Positions 30,554 to 38,751 of a stretch of 64,000 bases of DNA are shown piece by piece. The stretch is taken from positions 1-64,000 of the forward strand of contig JALCSB010000006.1 in assembly GCA_022653075.1 (NCBI GenBank). The letters run 5' to 3'. The notes beneath the pieces are model-generated. The model was given only the letters and a program-made list of their open reading frames with translations, did no database searches and was not told where the DNA came from. This DNA comes from Intestinimonas sp. Its GTDB lineage: Bacteria; Bacillota; Clostridia; Oscillospirales; Oscillospiraceae. The number at the start of each line of letters is the position of its first letter. Within the stretch, counting starts at the first letter, position 1. The position numbers and the translations under genes were made by a program.

Positions 30554-30994
30554 GTGGACACAAGAGAGTTATTTGCAAGACTGATCAAATGCGAGGCGGG
30601 CGGTGAGGGAATTGACGGGATGAAGGCTGTTGCCACAGTGGTTATGAACCGAGTCAGAGTACCAAATGGGGAGTACCAGAGAGTGTGCCAGGGGGATCTT
30701 CGTAAGGTCATTATACAGGCGTGCCAATTTTCATGCTATAAAACCACAATAGGCGGAGTGGAAAATACTCAGAACATTTGGGTAGCCACACCCGAACCCA
30801 TCCATTATCAAGTAGCTGATTGGGCGATAAACGGGGGGATACATACCGGCGCGGGTTCACTCTCTTTATGGTATATGAATCCGTTTTCGCCACAATGTCC
30901 AAACTTCTTCCCCTATAATAAGACCGGATACTGGTTTACAAGAATCAATCAACACTGTTTTTTTAATCCCACGGAAACCTATGCGCAGACATAA
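30554..30994 (+). CDS. cwlJ: Spore cortex-lytic enzyme CwlJ (cell wall hydrolase, SleB/CwlJ type)
   Basis: Hydrolase_2-family enzyme that degrades muramic-lactam cortex peptidoglycan during germination. The 146 residues are just the catalytic domain, as in B. subtilis CwlJ (142), with no SleB-type peptidoglycan-binding domain or signal peptide. The conserved start of the domain is LFARLIKCEAGGEGIDGMKAVATVVMNRV, with the catalytic Glu in CEAGGEG. I choose GTG at 30554, five bases after GAGGTGG. The upstream in-frame TTG at 30506 has no ribosome site. gerQ follows after 24 bases, and B. subtilis CwlJ needs GerQ for coat localisation, which makes the call firm. Confidence 0.92.
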   Translation: MDTRELFARLIKCEAGGEGIDGMKAVATVVMNRVRVPNGEYQRVCQGDLRKVIIQACQFSCYKTTIGGVENTQNIWVATPEPIHYQVADWAINGGIHTGAGSLSLWYMNPFSPQCPNFFPYNKTGYWFTRINQHCFFNPTETYAQT

Positions 30995-31018
30995 AGACAT
31001 GGAGGTGCTTTTTATTTT

Positions 31019-31384
31019 ATGTCCAACAGTATCAATTGGGTAGGAAATAAGGTAGTGGATACGGGGATGTCCCGTCCAGTTTCCCGGCCAAATTCGCCGT
31101 CAGTTTCAACGCAGAAAACAGATCCCGTAAGCAATAATAGCGAGTTGACCCAGCAGGGGCCTCCCCCCTCTACCGAAAGAGGCTACATACCCTATTATCT
31201 AAAGCAAAATATTGGGAAAAACGTGCGGGCGGAATTTATTATTGGCAGCAATCAATACACCGACAGAACGGGAAGACTCATAGAGGTAGGCATAAATTAC
31301 TTTGTACTTGAGGACGTTAATTCCCGCACCCATGTAATGTGCGATCTCTATTCGGTTAAATTTGTCACCATCCTTCAGGAGTGA
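31019..31384 (+). CDS. gerQ: Spore coat protein GerQ
   Basis: Coat protein that places CwlJ in the spore. It has 121 residues: a disordered Ser/Pro/Thr/Gln-rich N-terminus (about 1-55) and the GerQ domain (YIPYYLKQNIGKNVRAEF through YSVKFVTILQE). GGAGGTG lies about 12 bases before the ATG. Pairing with cwlJ in one operon is the arrangement known from Bacillus. This marks the organism as a spore former. Expression in the mother cell is expected from the B. subtilis case, but no clear sigma-E promoter is visible. Confidence 0.92.
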   Translation: MSNSINWVGNKVVDTGMSRPVSRPNSPSVSTQKTDPVSNNSELTQQGPPPSTERGYIPYYLKQNIGKNVRAEFIIGSNQYTDRTGRLIEVGINYFVLEDVNSRTHVMCDLYSVKFVTILQE

Positions 31385-31463
31385 CCCTGCTTTTCGCCTG
31401 CCCCGCCCTTGGGCGGCACGGGAACCAGCCTTACAGTCCATGGCTGTGTACATTTTTGGCATA

Positions 31464-31501
31464 GATAGGCCGCCGTTTTTATATAAGAGCGGCGGCCTAT
31501 C
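31464..31501 (+). repeat. Perfect 12-bp inverted repeat after gerQ
   Basis: GATAGGCCGCCG (31464-31475) and its complement (31490-31501) flank a 14-base A/T-rich loop. The T tract after it is weak (TTGT), so it is a possible terminator for cwlJ-gerQ. Confidence 0.6.
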
Positions 31502-31629
31502 TTGTACCAATTTCGTATGATTTGTCACTTTTTCTTGTAAAATATAGGAAGAATTTGTGACAAAAATGGACAGGAATCGTTTTAAATGTGCAACATAATT
31601 ATAAATTCACAAGTGAAAAGGTTCCGACG

Positions 31630-31693
31630 CGTCGAAGCACGTCGAAAAATGCGGTGGGTTTTTCTTTCTATTTTTTGAAGGATACAATATAAT
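31630..31693 (+). promoter_or_regulatory. Tandem Spo0A-box-like repeats and -10 box upstream of the DUF6514-like gene
   Basis: CGTCGAA occurs twice as direct repeats starting at 31630 and 31640, one helical turn apart. It differs in one base from the Spo0A box TGTCGAA. A perfect TATAAT follows at 31688-31693, with a poor -35 region. The stretch 31385-31748 has no gene. It holds this region and the inverted repeat at 31464-31501. Confidence 0.5.
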
Positions 31694-31748
31694 ATAAACA
31701 ATAAGCACACTACGTATCGTTGTGCTGAAAAGGGAGGAAAGAAAGGAA

Positions 31749-32021
31749 ATGAGGGAACTGCTTGCAGAATCTCGGAATGCGCTGGATGAAAAGGGAACCT
31801 TACACCGCTTCACGTACTACATTATAATTGGCGAGATGATGATGGGGGAGCAACTTGGGTGCGAAAGCTATGGCGTGAAAATCGCAGAGGATGGCGGCGA
31901 CATAGCTGACGTACCTAATCTCACGACCAGCATTTCCCGTATTGATGCGCTTCTGGAACTACTTATTCGGAATGAAGTAGGGCCGGTCGGATTGCATGAT
32001 GTCCTTTCAGACTGGTTGTAA
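31749..32021 (+). CDS. DUF6514-like small protein
   Basis: A 90-residue soluble protein resembling a family of short clostridial proteins of unknown function (DUF6514): an N-terminal helix, a strand region RFTYYIIIGEM, the motif ESYGVKIAEDGG, and a C-terminal segment ALLELLIRNEVGPVGLHDVLSDWL. The start ATG at 31749 follows GGGAGGAAAGAAAGGA. The open frame reaches back to a GTG at 31722 that has no ribosome site. The nearby Spo0A-like boxes and the cwlJ-gerQ neighbourhood suggest a link with sporulation or stationary phase, which is inference. Confidence 0.75.
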   Translation: MRELLAESRNALDEKGTLHRFTYYIIIGEMMMGEQLGCESYGVKIAEDGGDIADVPNLTTSISRIDALLELLIRNEVGPVGLHDVLSDWL

Positions 32022-32057
32022 TAATGCGCGGAGCAACAAGAGTGAAACCATAAAAAA

Positions 32058-32106
32058 CATGGCGGTGGACGGGCTTAAAAAGAAGCGGTTCGCCGCCATG
32101 CTTTTA
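32058..32106. terminator. Bidirectional terminator
   Basis: CATGGCGG (32058-32065) pairs with CCGCCATG (32093-32100). T runs follow on both strands (CTTTTATG plus; TTTTTTATG minus). It serves the DUF6514-like gene and the convergent SGNH gene. Confidence 0.8.
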
Positions 32107-33105
32107 TGTGGTCCAGACAGAAGCGGCGGAGCGCCAGGCGGCGGTATTGTCCGAAGACTGGGCGCGGGGAGAAAGGGAGAGCTGCGAGGTTAGAAAATCA
32201 CCAAGCCAGACGGAGAAGCGAGTGGCGCCGCTTTGATTCAGATGGCCTGGATCATAAAAATCAGAGGCCGGATTTAAGCCGGATGGCTCCAGGTCTTCAC
32301 TCCAGTTACAATAAGAGATGTCCGGCCAGTCCCTTGCCAAATCCGTGCCGACCCGGTCATAAAACGTTGGTGAAAACCGGCTGTAAGTCGGATGAAAAAC
32401 CACCACGGGACGGATGCCTTTTTTTACGCAGAGCTCTAGAATTTTGCAGAGCCAGGCGTAATTTTCCGCGTAGAGAGCTTCGTCCGGATCTTCTCGCTGA
32501 AAGGGACCGTCGGAAATATCATTAAAGGTTCCCTCCACGGAAGTATATCCTTTCAGCGTGTCCGTTTTTCCAGGAAGGAGCGACTGTGCCATTTCGGACA
32601 GCGAGACATTTTTCCAGCGGCTGTGATAGAAATACAGCTCGAACAGCAGGCCGGTACGCAGGTCCGGTTCCGATGCGGAAAATACGGCGCGCAGCTTATT
32701 AAAACCAGCGGGCATGTAGCCGACATTGATTTGCGTATAATTCTGATAAGGCTGAAAACCCAGTGCGGAGGCTTCAATCAGTACTGTTTTGGGGGTTTGG
32801 GTGCGTAAAGCCTCTTTCAGGTACCAGTAAGCAATGGACAGAGTCTGTTCCGGACCGGCCATAACATATCCGGTTAAACCGGAGACGGAATAGACTAGGC
32901 AGGGATTCACATCGCAGTAGGCATAAGAGCTGCCCAGATACAGATAATCCAGGCTGTTTTTCGGTTCAGCGAGGTAAGGCTTCCACACCGCACCAAAATC
33001 GGTGCGGACCGGGCGAAGGGCAAGGCCTACCGTGTTCAGCAGGAGGGCGGAGATCAGCAGGAAAAGGGCGGCGGAGGCAGCCTGTTTTGCAATTTTTCGT
33101 TTCAC
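32104..33105 (-). CDS. SGNH/DltD-like protein partnered with an MBOAT acyltransferase
   Basis: 333-residue protein with one N-terminal membrane segment (AALFLLISALLLNTVGLAL) and an extracytoplasmic domain of the SGNH/GDSL type. The nucleophile block is LYLGSSYAYCDVNPCL and the C-terminal block DPGHLNQSG carries the Asp-x-x-His pair. Such proteins work with MBOAT proteins to O-acetylate polysaccharides or wall polymers, and the MBOAT gene lies directly upstream. I start at GTG 33105 behind AGGAGG. The frame is open 21 codons further into the upstream gene. It is not DltD proper, since no dltABC is nearby. Confidence 0.82.
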   Translation of the reverse strand: MKRKIAKQAASAALFLLISALLLNTVGLALRPVRTDFGAVWKPYLAEPKNSLDYLYLGSSYAYCDVNPCLVYSVSGLTGYVMAGPEQTLSIAYWYLKEALRTQTPKTVLIEASALGFQPYQNYTQINVGYMPAGFNKLRAVFSASEPDLRTGLLFELYFYHSRWKNVSLSEMAQSLLPGKTDTLKGYTSVEGTFNDISDGPFQREDPDEALYAENYAWLCKILELCVKKGIRPVVVFHPTYSRFSPTFYDRVGTDLARDWPDISYCNWSEDLEPSGLNPASDFYDPGHLNQSGATRFSVWLGDFLTSQLSLSPRAQSSDNTAAWRSAASVWTT

Positions 33106-33115
33106 GGCGCGCCTC

Positions 33116-34573
33116 CTAGAACTTAAAATAGATGAAGTCCTGTGGATTATACCCGGTTCCATAGACACCGAAAATAACTATAGTTAGAAAAAGGAAAAGT
33201 GTGGCCAGCCCCCACGTCCACATGGAGCGGGTGCACAGGCGTTCCCGGATGGAACCCTTGAGAGAGTGGACGTCCACCCAGAGCAGCAGTAAAAAACTGA
33301 GCGCGGCCACAATAAATTCCGCACGGTCCCAGCCCATGGAGCTGAGAACCGGCCGGACAAGCAGCGGTGCCGAGGTCATTCCCCGCAGAATGGTTAAAGC
33401 CTGCTCAAACGAGGCGGCTTTAAAAAATACCCAGGCGGAGGTGGACAGACAAAACATAACAAAAATCTGCCATAGAATCGTGATGGGACGATTAGCACCC
33501 AGCCCGACGGTCTTCCGGATGCGGGCGCGCAGAGGAGCGGTAATTCCGCCTGCCACCTGGTAAACGCCATTCAGCAGTCCCCAGACTACAAAAGTCAGGG
33601 CCGCGCCGTGCCATAGGCCGCTGACAGCGAAAACGAGAAGAACGTTAAAATATTTGCGCGCGGTACCGCGCCGGTTTCCACCCAACGGGATATAGAGATA
33701 ATCCCGAAACCAGAAAGATAAAGAGATATGCCACCGGCGCCAGAACTCCCCAATCGAGCGGGAAAAATAGGGGGTGCGGAAATTTTCCATCAGGCGGAAG
33801 CCCATGATTTCTGCACTGCCCAGGGCCATGTCGGAATAGGCGGAAAAATCACAGTAGATCTGCACGGAAAAGGCTATGGCGGCTCCGATCAGCTGGAGAG
33901 CGCCGAAGGAGCCGGGTGCGGCATATACGGTGTTTACCAGAATGGAGAGCCGGTCCGCCAGCATGAGCTTTTTAAACGCGCCCCAGAGAAAGCGTAGAAG
34001 CCCGGAGCGCATCCGGGCGGCAGAAAATATATGAGGTTTCCGGAGCTGTGGAAGAAATTGATCAGCGCGGGCAATAGGGCCGGACAACAGGTGCGGGAAA
34101 AAGGAGAGAAACAGCGCGCACAGAATGAAATTGTTTTCCGCCGGAACCCGGCCTCGGTATACGTCAATGAGATAGCCTGCCGATGCAAAAAGGTAGAAGG
34201 AGATACCGATGGGCAGGATAAGATTCAGCTCCGGCGCTGAAAAGGCCAGTCCTGCCCGGGTGAACAGATGCTCTGCCAGGGAAAAGGCGAAGTTTAGATA
34301 TTTAAACAAGAAAAGCGCACCGAATAGCAACACCAGCAATATGCCCAGCAGAAGCTTTCTCGGTCGCGCGGCCAGGGCACGGGCACCGAAATAGGTCAGC
34401 AGGGTCGCGCATAGGAGAAAAGCAAAATAAGCCGTGCCGGCGCAGAGATAAAAAAACCAGCTAGCCGCCAGAAGCCACAAATTGCGGGCCTGCCGGGGAA
34501 GCAGAAAGTAGGTTGTTACAACAACAGGAAAGAACAGAAAAAAAGAAGGGGAGAGGAAGCTCAAAAAAACCAA
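33116..34573 (-). CDS. MBOAT family O-acyltransferase (AlgI-like)
   Basis: Polytopic membrane protein of 485 residues that moves acyl (usually acetyl) groups across the membrane to an extracytoplasmic acceptor. The MBOAT core is clear: SAYSDMALGSAEIMGF, YFSRSIGEFWRRWHISLS, YIPLGGNRRG and the catalytic His in SGLWHGAALTFVVWG. About ten hydrophobic segments are present. It starts with TTG at 34573. AAAGGA lies only 2 bases upstream, so a second TTG at 34564 is an alternative. The SGNH gene follows after 10 bases. The acceptor is unknown, as no glycan-synthesis gene is adjacent. Confidence 0.92.
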   Translation of the reverse strand: MVFLSFLSPSFFLFFPVVVTTYFLLPRQARNLWLLAASWFFYLCAGTAYFAFLLCATLLTYFGARALAARPRKLLLGILLVLLFGALFLFKYLNFAFSLAEHLFTRAGLAFSAPELNLILPIGISFYLFASAGYLIDVYRGRVPAENNFILCALFLSFFPHLLSGPIARADQFLPQLRKPHIFSAARMRSGLLRFLWGAFKKLMLADRLSILVNTVYAAPGSFGALQLIGAAIAFSVQIYCDFSAYSDMALGSAEIMGFRLMENFRTPYFSRSIGEFWRRWHISLSFWFRDYLYIPLGGNRRGTARKYFNVLLVFAVSGLWHGAALTFVVWGLLNGVYQVAGGITAPLRARIRKTVGLGANRPITILWQIFVMFCLSTSAWVFFKAASFEQALTILRGMTSAPLLVRPVLSSMGWDRAEFIVAALSFLLLLWVDVHSLKGSIRERLCTRSMWTWGLATLFLFLTIVIFGVYGTGYNPQDFIYFKF

Positions 34574-34694
34574 CGTCCTTTCTGCCTTGAATGAAAACTT
34601 TGCCGCGGAGAAATTATGGGCCCCGCTGCGGCCGCGCGGACAGGCTCATGACGCCCAGATGCTCCTTTTTCTGTACGTGCAAATTCCAGACCCT

Positions 34695-34723
34695 ATTTTA
34701 CTCCGTCCGGGAAAAAATAGCAA
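34695..34723 (-). promoter_or_regulatory. Promoter of the MBOAT-SGNH operon
   Basis: Minus strand: TTGCTA (34718-34723), a 17-bp spacer and TAAAAT (34695-34700). It leaves a leader of about 115 bases. No other feature is seen in 34574-34799. Confidence 0.65.
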
Positions 34724-34799
34724 CTACCGGGACGTAATCTCACCACGCTGTTCCCTCCAACATATTCTGAGGTAGAAATCGTAATTGGAGGGTCAGCCC

Positions 34800-35879
34800 A
34801 TGTCAGCAGAGCCAAAGGTACAGTTTTTTCTAGGTTCAAATTCGCCGGGTGGTTTCTACTCCCTATTTGACGGCCTTATTGACCCGGCGGAGGCCGATAG
34901 GATCTATATTTTGAAAGGCGGACCAGGTTGCGGAAAGTCTACCCTGATGAGGCGGGTCGCCGCTGCCGCAGAGGCCCGCGGCCATCCGGTGGAATATATA
35001 CTTTGTTCCGGAGATCCTGATTCGCTGGACGCCATTGTACTACCTAAGCAGCGGGCCGCCTTGGTAGACGGTACTGCGCCCCATGTTGTGGAGCCGCATT
35101 ATCCGGGTGTGGTTGAAACTTATGTAAATCTTGGAGATGGCTACGACCGGTCAGGACTGCAGAACGTACGCGCGGAGATCATCTCCTGTATGGCGGGATT
35201 CGGAACGTTCCGACAGAGAACCCGGCGCTGCCTGTCTGCCGTTGCGGAATTGTCGGAAGGCATGCGGGAAATGCTGGTTACGCAGCCGGTGGAAGATAAA
35301 ATAAAAAAACGGGCCCATGGAATTTTGAAGCGGGAAATACGAAAGAAAAAAAGTGAAGAAACCGGGCGGGTGGAGCAGCGCTTTCTCTCTGCGGTTACCT
35401 ATCGCGGGCAGGTTTGCCTGTTTGGTACGGTTGACAGGTTATGTAAACGTGTTTATGAACTGACGGACAGCTATGGCCTGGCCCATATTATGCTGGCTCA
35501 GTTGCTGGCCGGGGCGACGGCGACAGGCTATCAGGTCATCGCATGCCCGTCCCCAATGGCGCCCGAGCGTTTGGAGCATCTTATCATTCCAGAGCTTTCG
35601 CTGGCCTTTGTAACCAGTCGTCCGGAACTGCCCTATGAAAAGCACCCTTACCGGCGAATTAGAATGGACGCCATGGCAGACCGGGATACGGAGAAGAAAA
35701 ACCGGGGCAGACTCCGGTTTTCCCGCAAGGTTTGTGCGGCGCTCATGGAGGAGGCCGTGGATTCGCTGGCCCAGTCCAAGGTGCGGCAGGATGACCTGGA
35801 GGCGCTGTATCATCCCTATATGGATTTCACCTGTGTGGAGCGTCTGGCAGACGGAATGATCACAGAATTGTTGTCCTGA
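34800..35879 (+). CDS. P-loop ATPase of unknown function (clostridial family)
   Basis: 359-residue soluble protein with a Walker A motif at the N-terminus (ILKGGPGCGKSTLMRRV) and no transporter signature. It resembles a clostridial family of ATPases of unknown function with two related halves. A segment after the first P-loop reads EYILCSGDPDSLDAIVLP. A basic middle (KKRAHGILKREIRKKK) may bind nucleic acid or a partner. The ATG at 34800 follows GGAGGG. An in-frame GTG/TTG further upstream lacks a site. It lies just before kamBC but is separated from them by a promoter, so a role in lysine metabolism is only suggested by position. Confidence 0.75.
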   Translation: MSAEPKVQFFLGSNSPGGFYSLFDGLIDPAEADRIYILKGGPGCGKSTLMRRVAAAAEARGHPVEYILCSGDPDSLDAIVLPKQRAALVDGTAPHVVEPHYPGVVETYVNLGDGYDRSGLQNVRAEIISCMAGFGTFRQRTRRCLSAVAELSEGMREMLVTQPVEDKIKKRAHGILKREIRKKKSEETGRVEQRFLSAVTYRGQVCLFGTVDRLCKRVYELTDSYGLAHIMLAQLLAGATATGYQVIACPSPMAPERLEHLIIPELSLAFVTSRPELPYEKHPYRRIRMDAMADRDTEKKNRGRLRFSRKVCAALMEEAVDSLAQSKVRQDDLEALYHPYMDFTCVERLADGMITELLS

Positions 35880-35918
35880 GTGCGGTAGCCTACACCGTAT
35901 CTTTTTGCAAATCATCCA

Positions 35919-35948
35919 TTGACAGCGCGGCCGTGCAGAACCTATAAT
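35919..35948 (+). promoter_or_regulatory. Promoter of kamBC
   Basis: Consensus TTGACA (35919-35924), an 18-bp spacer and TATAAT (35943-35948), 24 bases before the kamB ATG. No leader structure is present, so kamBC appear constitutive and outside riboswitch control. Confidence 0.88.
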
Positions 35949-35971
35949 GACCTCCAAAAGGAGGGCTGCTC

Positions 35972-36982
35972 ATGATTTCGCTGCTGGCTCCGCTGGTGGG
36001 AGATGCTTCCACCATATCCCTGGTTGGACTTTGCAAGAACGCGGGGAAAACAACGGCCATGTGCCGGCTTATCCGAGAACTGGACGGAGAAAAGCTGGCC
36101 ATGACTTCGGTTGGCCGGGACGGAGAGCGGAAGGATATCGTAACCGGAACAAAAAAACCAGAGATCTGGATCCCCCGCGGGACTCTGTTTGCCACGGTAC
36201 AGGGGTTATTGCCGCTGTGTGACACGACGGTTTCGGTGGAGGCGGTTACGGACGCCATGACCCCGCTGGGCGTGGTCGCGGTATTCCGCGCGCTTTCTGA
36301 TGGATATATTCAGCTGGCCGGCCCCTCGGCTGTACCGCAGCTGGAGCCGCTTTCCCGCACGTTCCGCGCATTGGGCGCCCAGCGTGTGCTGATTGACGGA
36401 GCGGCGGCACGCAGATCCCTGGCGTGCGTAGGGGAGGATGGTTGTGTTATCCTGTGCGCGGGCGCGTCCATGCCGGGCGGGGTGTCCGCGATTGCGGCGG
36501 AGACGGCTCATTTGTGTCAACTGTTTGCCTCGAGGGAGCCGGAAAACGCCGCGTTACGAGCCGCTCTGTCCAATACGCGGGCGCGATTTGCGCTGTTTAC
36601 CCCGGATGGGGACTCTTTACCGCTGGAAAGGGAGGAGAACGGTCAGCCACGGTGGGGCAGTCTTCCCCGGAAGCGGTGCGTGCTGTGGGTGGCGGGCGGT
36701 GTAACCGGTTCCCTGCTGCGTATACTGGCACAGCGGGGCGTGCCTGCGGCTGTGGCGGTACCCGACGCCACCCACTTTTTGCAGGACCGGGGCGCTACGG
36801 AGCGGTTTTTGCGGGGGGGCGGACGGTTCCTGGTGCGTCGTCGACTGGCCATCGCGGCGGTTACCGCCAATCCGTGGTCGGCCTATGGACGGCATCTGGA
36901 CCGGCGGGAATTACTGGACGCCCTGAGGGCCGCGGTGGCGGTGCCGGTTGTGGACGTCCGGCAGGAAAACGGAGGCAATTGA
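35972..36982 (+). CDS. kamB: Lysine 5,6-aminomutase reactivase subunit KamB (predicted)
   Basis: 336-residue P-loop protein with the Walker A-like LVGLCKNAGKTTAMCR near residues 17-32. It is followed immediately by the MutS-like KamC and then the lysine fermentation genes, the context in which KamB is known from Fusobacterium and Clostridium. The KamB/KamC pair is thought to reactivate the B12-dependent lysine 5,6-aminomutase by releasing damaged cobalamin, by analogy with other B12-mutase chaperones. That function is inferred for this family. AAAAGGAGGG precedes the ATG. The second half (VLWVAGGVTGSLLRILAQRG) could form another nucleotide or partner site. Confidence 0.85.
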   Translation: MISLLAPLVGDASTISLVGLCKNAGKTTAMCRLIRELDGEKLAMTSVGRDGERKDIVTGTKKPEIWIPRGTLFATVQGLLPLCDTTVSVEAVTDAMTPLGVVAVFRALSDGYIQLAGPSAVPQLEPLSRTFRALGAQRVLIDGAAARRSLACVGEDGCVILCAGASMPGGVSAIAAETAHLCQLFASREPENAALRAALSNTRARFALFTPDGDSLPLEREENGQPRWGSLPRKRCVLWVAGGVTGSLLRILAQRGVPAAVAVPDATHFLQDRGATERFLRGGGRFLVRRRLAIAAVTANPWSAYGRHLDRRELLDALRAAVAVPVVDVRQENGGN

Positions 36983-36983
36983 A

Positions 36984-38414
36984 ATGCATCTGACGCAGCA
37001 GATCAAAGAGGACACCGGATACGCGTGGGTCATGGAAAAAATGAGCCCGGCGTCTCCGTTTGGGCGCGCCCTGGCACGTGACCCCGCGTGGTACGGACCG
37101 GAGGACCGGGAAGCGCTGGAGACCGAACTGGACCGGGTGGCTCAGGCTACGGCGCTTCTCCGGCGGGAAAGTACGGCTTTGGATGAGACAACACATATTC
37201 TGTCTGAGTTTCACGACATTCGTAATTCCCTGAACCGTACGGACGGAGCGCCAATGGATGAAGTGGAGTTGTTTGAGGTTAAGCACTTCCTGCTGAATCT
37301 TTCACAGCTGGTCCGGGCCTATTCCGTCCTGCCGCCGCTCAAGGACCTGGAACTGAAACCGCTTACCGGTCTGCTGGACCTTCTGGACCCCAGCGGACGG
37401 CGCCTTCCGACGTTTTCCGTGGAGCCTGCGTTTGCGCCCGGGCTTGCCCGCATCCGGGAAGAGAAGACGGAACTGGAGCAAGCCCTGCGCGGGTGTGCCG
37501 GTGCAGGGCGGGAACAGCTTCTGGCGCGGCGGCGGGATTTGGTACGCCGGGAAGACAAGCTGGAGCTGGAGGTCAGGTGCCGTCTGACTCAGGCTCTGTT
37601 GGAGGAAAAAGATGAGCTGACCGGCACCATGGATTCAATAGGACGGCTGGATCTGATTGTGGCCAAGGCGTTTCTGGCCCTCCGGTTCGGATGTGCCCGA
37701 CCGGAGTTGTCCGAGATGCCGGAGGTTCGGGCCGTGGAAATGGTCCACCCTCAGGTGGCGGATCATCTGGAGGAACGGGGCGGGCATTTTACACCGGTTT
37801 CCCTCTGCCTGCGACGAGGCACGTGCGTTATTACCGGGGCGAATATGGGGGGGAAAAGTGTTTCACTCCGAAGTATCAGCTTGAATTTGATACTGATGCA
37901 AACCGGATTTTTTGTGTTTGCGCAGTCCTTTTCCGCCCCCCTGTTTGAAGAGGTTTCTCTAATTTGCACTGACCGGCAGTCGGTGGAACAGGGCCTGTCC
38001 TCCTTTGGCGCGGAGGTGGCGGCTATTGGAGAAATTCTGCGCGAAGAGAGAGAGAAACTGTTTTTTGTGGCTCTGGATGAGTTTGCCCGCGGCACGAATC
38101 CCCGGGAGGGCGCCTCGCTGGCCCGGTCGCTGGCGGAGTACTTAAACGGGCGCAACTGTGTGGCGCTGATGACTACACATTACGACGGCGTTTCGGACGT
38201 GGCCGTAAGCCACTATCAGGTGGCGGGCCTGTCGGCACTGGATACGGCCGCGATCAAGCCGGGAGAGGCGCCGCTGGACCGGCTGTCCCGTCTGATGGAT
38301 TATCGGCTGATTCCCACGCCGCCTGATGCCCCCTGTCCGCGGGATGCTTTGCGTGTCTGCCGGTTAATGGAACTGGAGCCGGAGCTCATGAAAATTTTCT
38401 CGGAAAACAGTTGA
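36984..38414 (+). CDS. kamC: Lysine 5,6-aminomutase reactivase ATPase KamC (MutS-related)
   Basis: 476-residue protein with a MutS-like C-terminal ATPase: Walker A TGANMGGKSVSLRS, Walker B and signature VALDEFARGTNPREGASLAR, and the switch LMTTHYDGVSD. The N-terminal half is helical and lacks the MutS mismatch-recognition domains, so it is not a repair protein. MutS-like KamC genes occur only with kamDE-type clusters in my knowledge. The ATG at 36984 lies 1 base after the kamB stop, behind GGAGG. Its last codons overlap the -35 box of the downstream kal promoter. Confidence 0.88.
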   Translation: MHLTQQIKEDTGYAWVMEKMSPASPFGRALARDPAWYGPEDREALETELDRVAQATALLRRESTALDETTHILSEFHDIRNSLNRTDGAPMDEVELFEVKHFLLNLSQLVRAYSVLPPLKDLELKPLTGLLDLLDPSGRRLPTFSVEPAFAPGLARIREEKTELEQALRGCAGAGREQLLARRRDLVRREDKLELEVRCRLTQALLEEKDELTGTMDSIGRLDLIVAKAFLALRFGCARPELSEMPEVRAVEMVHPQVADHLEERGGHFTPVSLCLRRGTCVITGANMGGKSVSLRSISLNLILMQTGFFVFAQSFSAPLFEEVSLICTDRQSVEQGLSSFGAEVAAIGEILREEREKLFFVALDEFARGTNPREGASLARSLAEYLNGRNCVALMTTHYDGVSDVAVSHYQVAGLSALDTAAIKPGEAPLDRLSRLMDYRLIPTPPDAPCPRDALRVCRLMELEPELMKIFSENS

Positions 38415-38439
38415 CAAACCAAAACCGGATGGTTATACT
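38411..38439 (+). promoter_or_regulatory. Promoter of the lysine fermentation operon
   Basis: A consensus TTGACA (38411-38416), a 17-bp spacer and TATACT (38434-38439). Transcription should start near 38446, about 15 bases before the riboswitch. The -35 box overlaps the kamC stop codon. Confidence 0.92.
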
Positions 38440-38460
38440 GATAAAAACTAATATTTTGTT

Positions 38461-38633
38461 TGTGAATAGAGGCGCGGCGATCAGGGTACCTGCAGGCTGA
38501 AAAGGGCGGACATGTTCAATGCCGGCAGGAAAGGGGTTCACCGCCGAAGGAGATAAGATGATGTTCCTCTTTTCTCCTGATTCGCAGGTTCAGCGCCTGC
38601 GGATTGTCATGGAAACATGAAGCGCTATTTATG
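38461..38633 (+). promoter_or_regulatory. Lysine riboswitch (L box)
   Basis: The conserved L-box core is readable: ATAGAGGCGCG followed by ATCAGGGTA (38467-38488), GGAAAGGGG and CGCCGAAGG (38528-38550), a long P3/P4 part, GGATTGTCAT (38601-38610) and the closing CATGGAAACATG hairpin, ending AAGCGCTAT. P1 pairs 38461-38469 with 38625-38633, with some G-U pairs. It lies between a strong promoter and the lysine degradation genes. The P1 3' strand is part of the terminator 5' arm, so ligand binding should favour read-through. Confidence 0.9.
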
Positions 38634-38672
38634 TAAATCCAGTGGGACTTACATAAATAGCGCTTTTATTCT
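38620..38672 (+). terminator. Riboswitch-controlled terminator upstream of kal
   Basis: A perfect 17-bp stem (38620-38636 against 38649-38665) followed by TTTATTCT. Its 5' arm contains the whole 3' strand of riboswitch P1, so the two structures exclude each other. Confidence 0.9.
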
Positions 38673-38751
38673 ACGTGGAGTGCTGTTCATTTTTGCCACG
38701 GCGGCAAAAATGAGCGGCGCTTCTATTTTAATTATCGGGAGGTATATGGTG

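Noticed and set aside
38617-38751. N-terminal extension of Kal in the same frame
   Set aside because: The segment lies in the riboswitch terminator and leader. The ribosome site at 38738-38743 fixes a later start.
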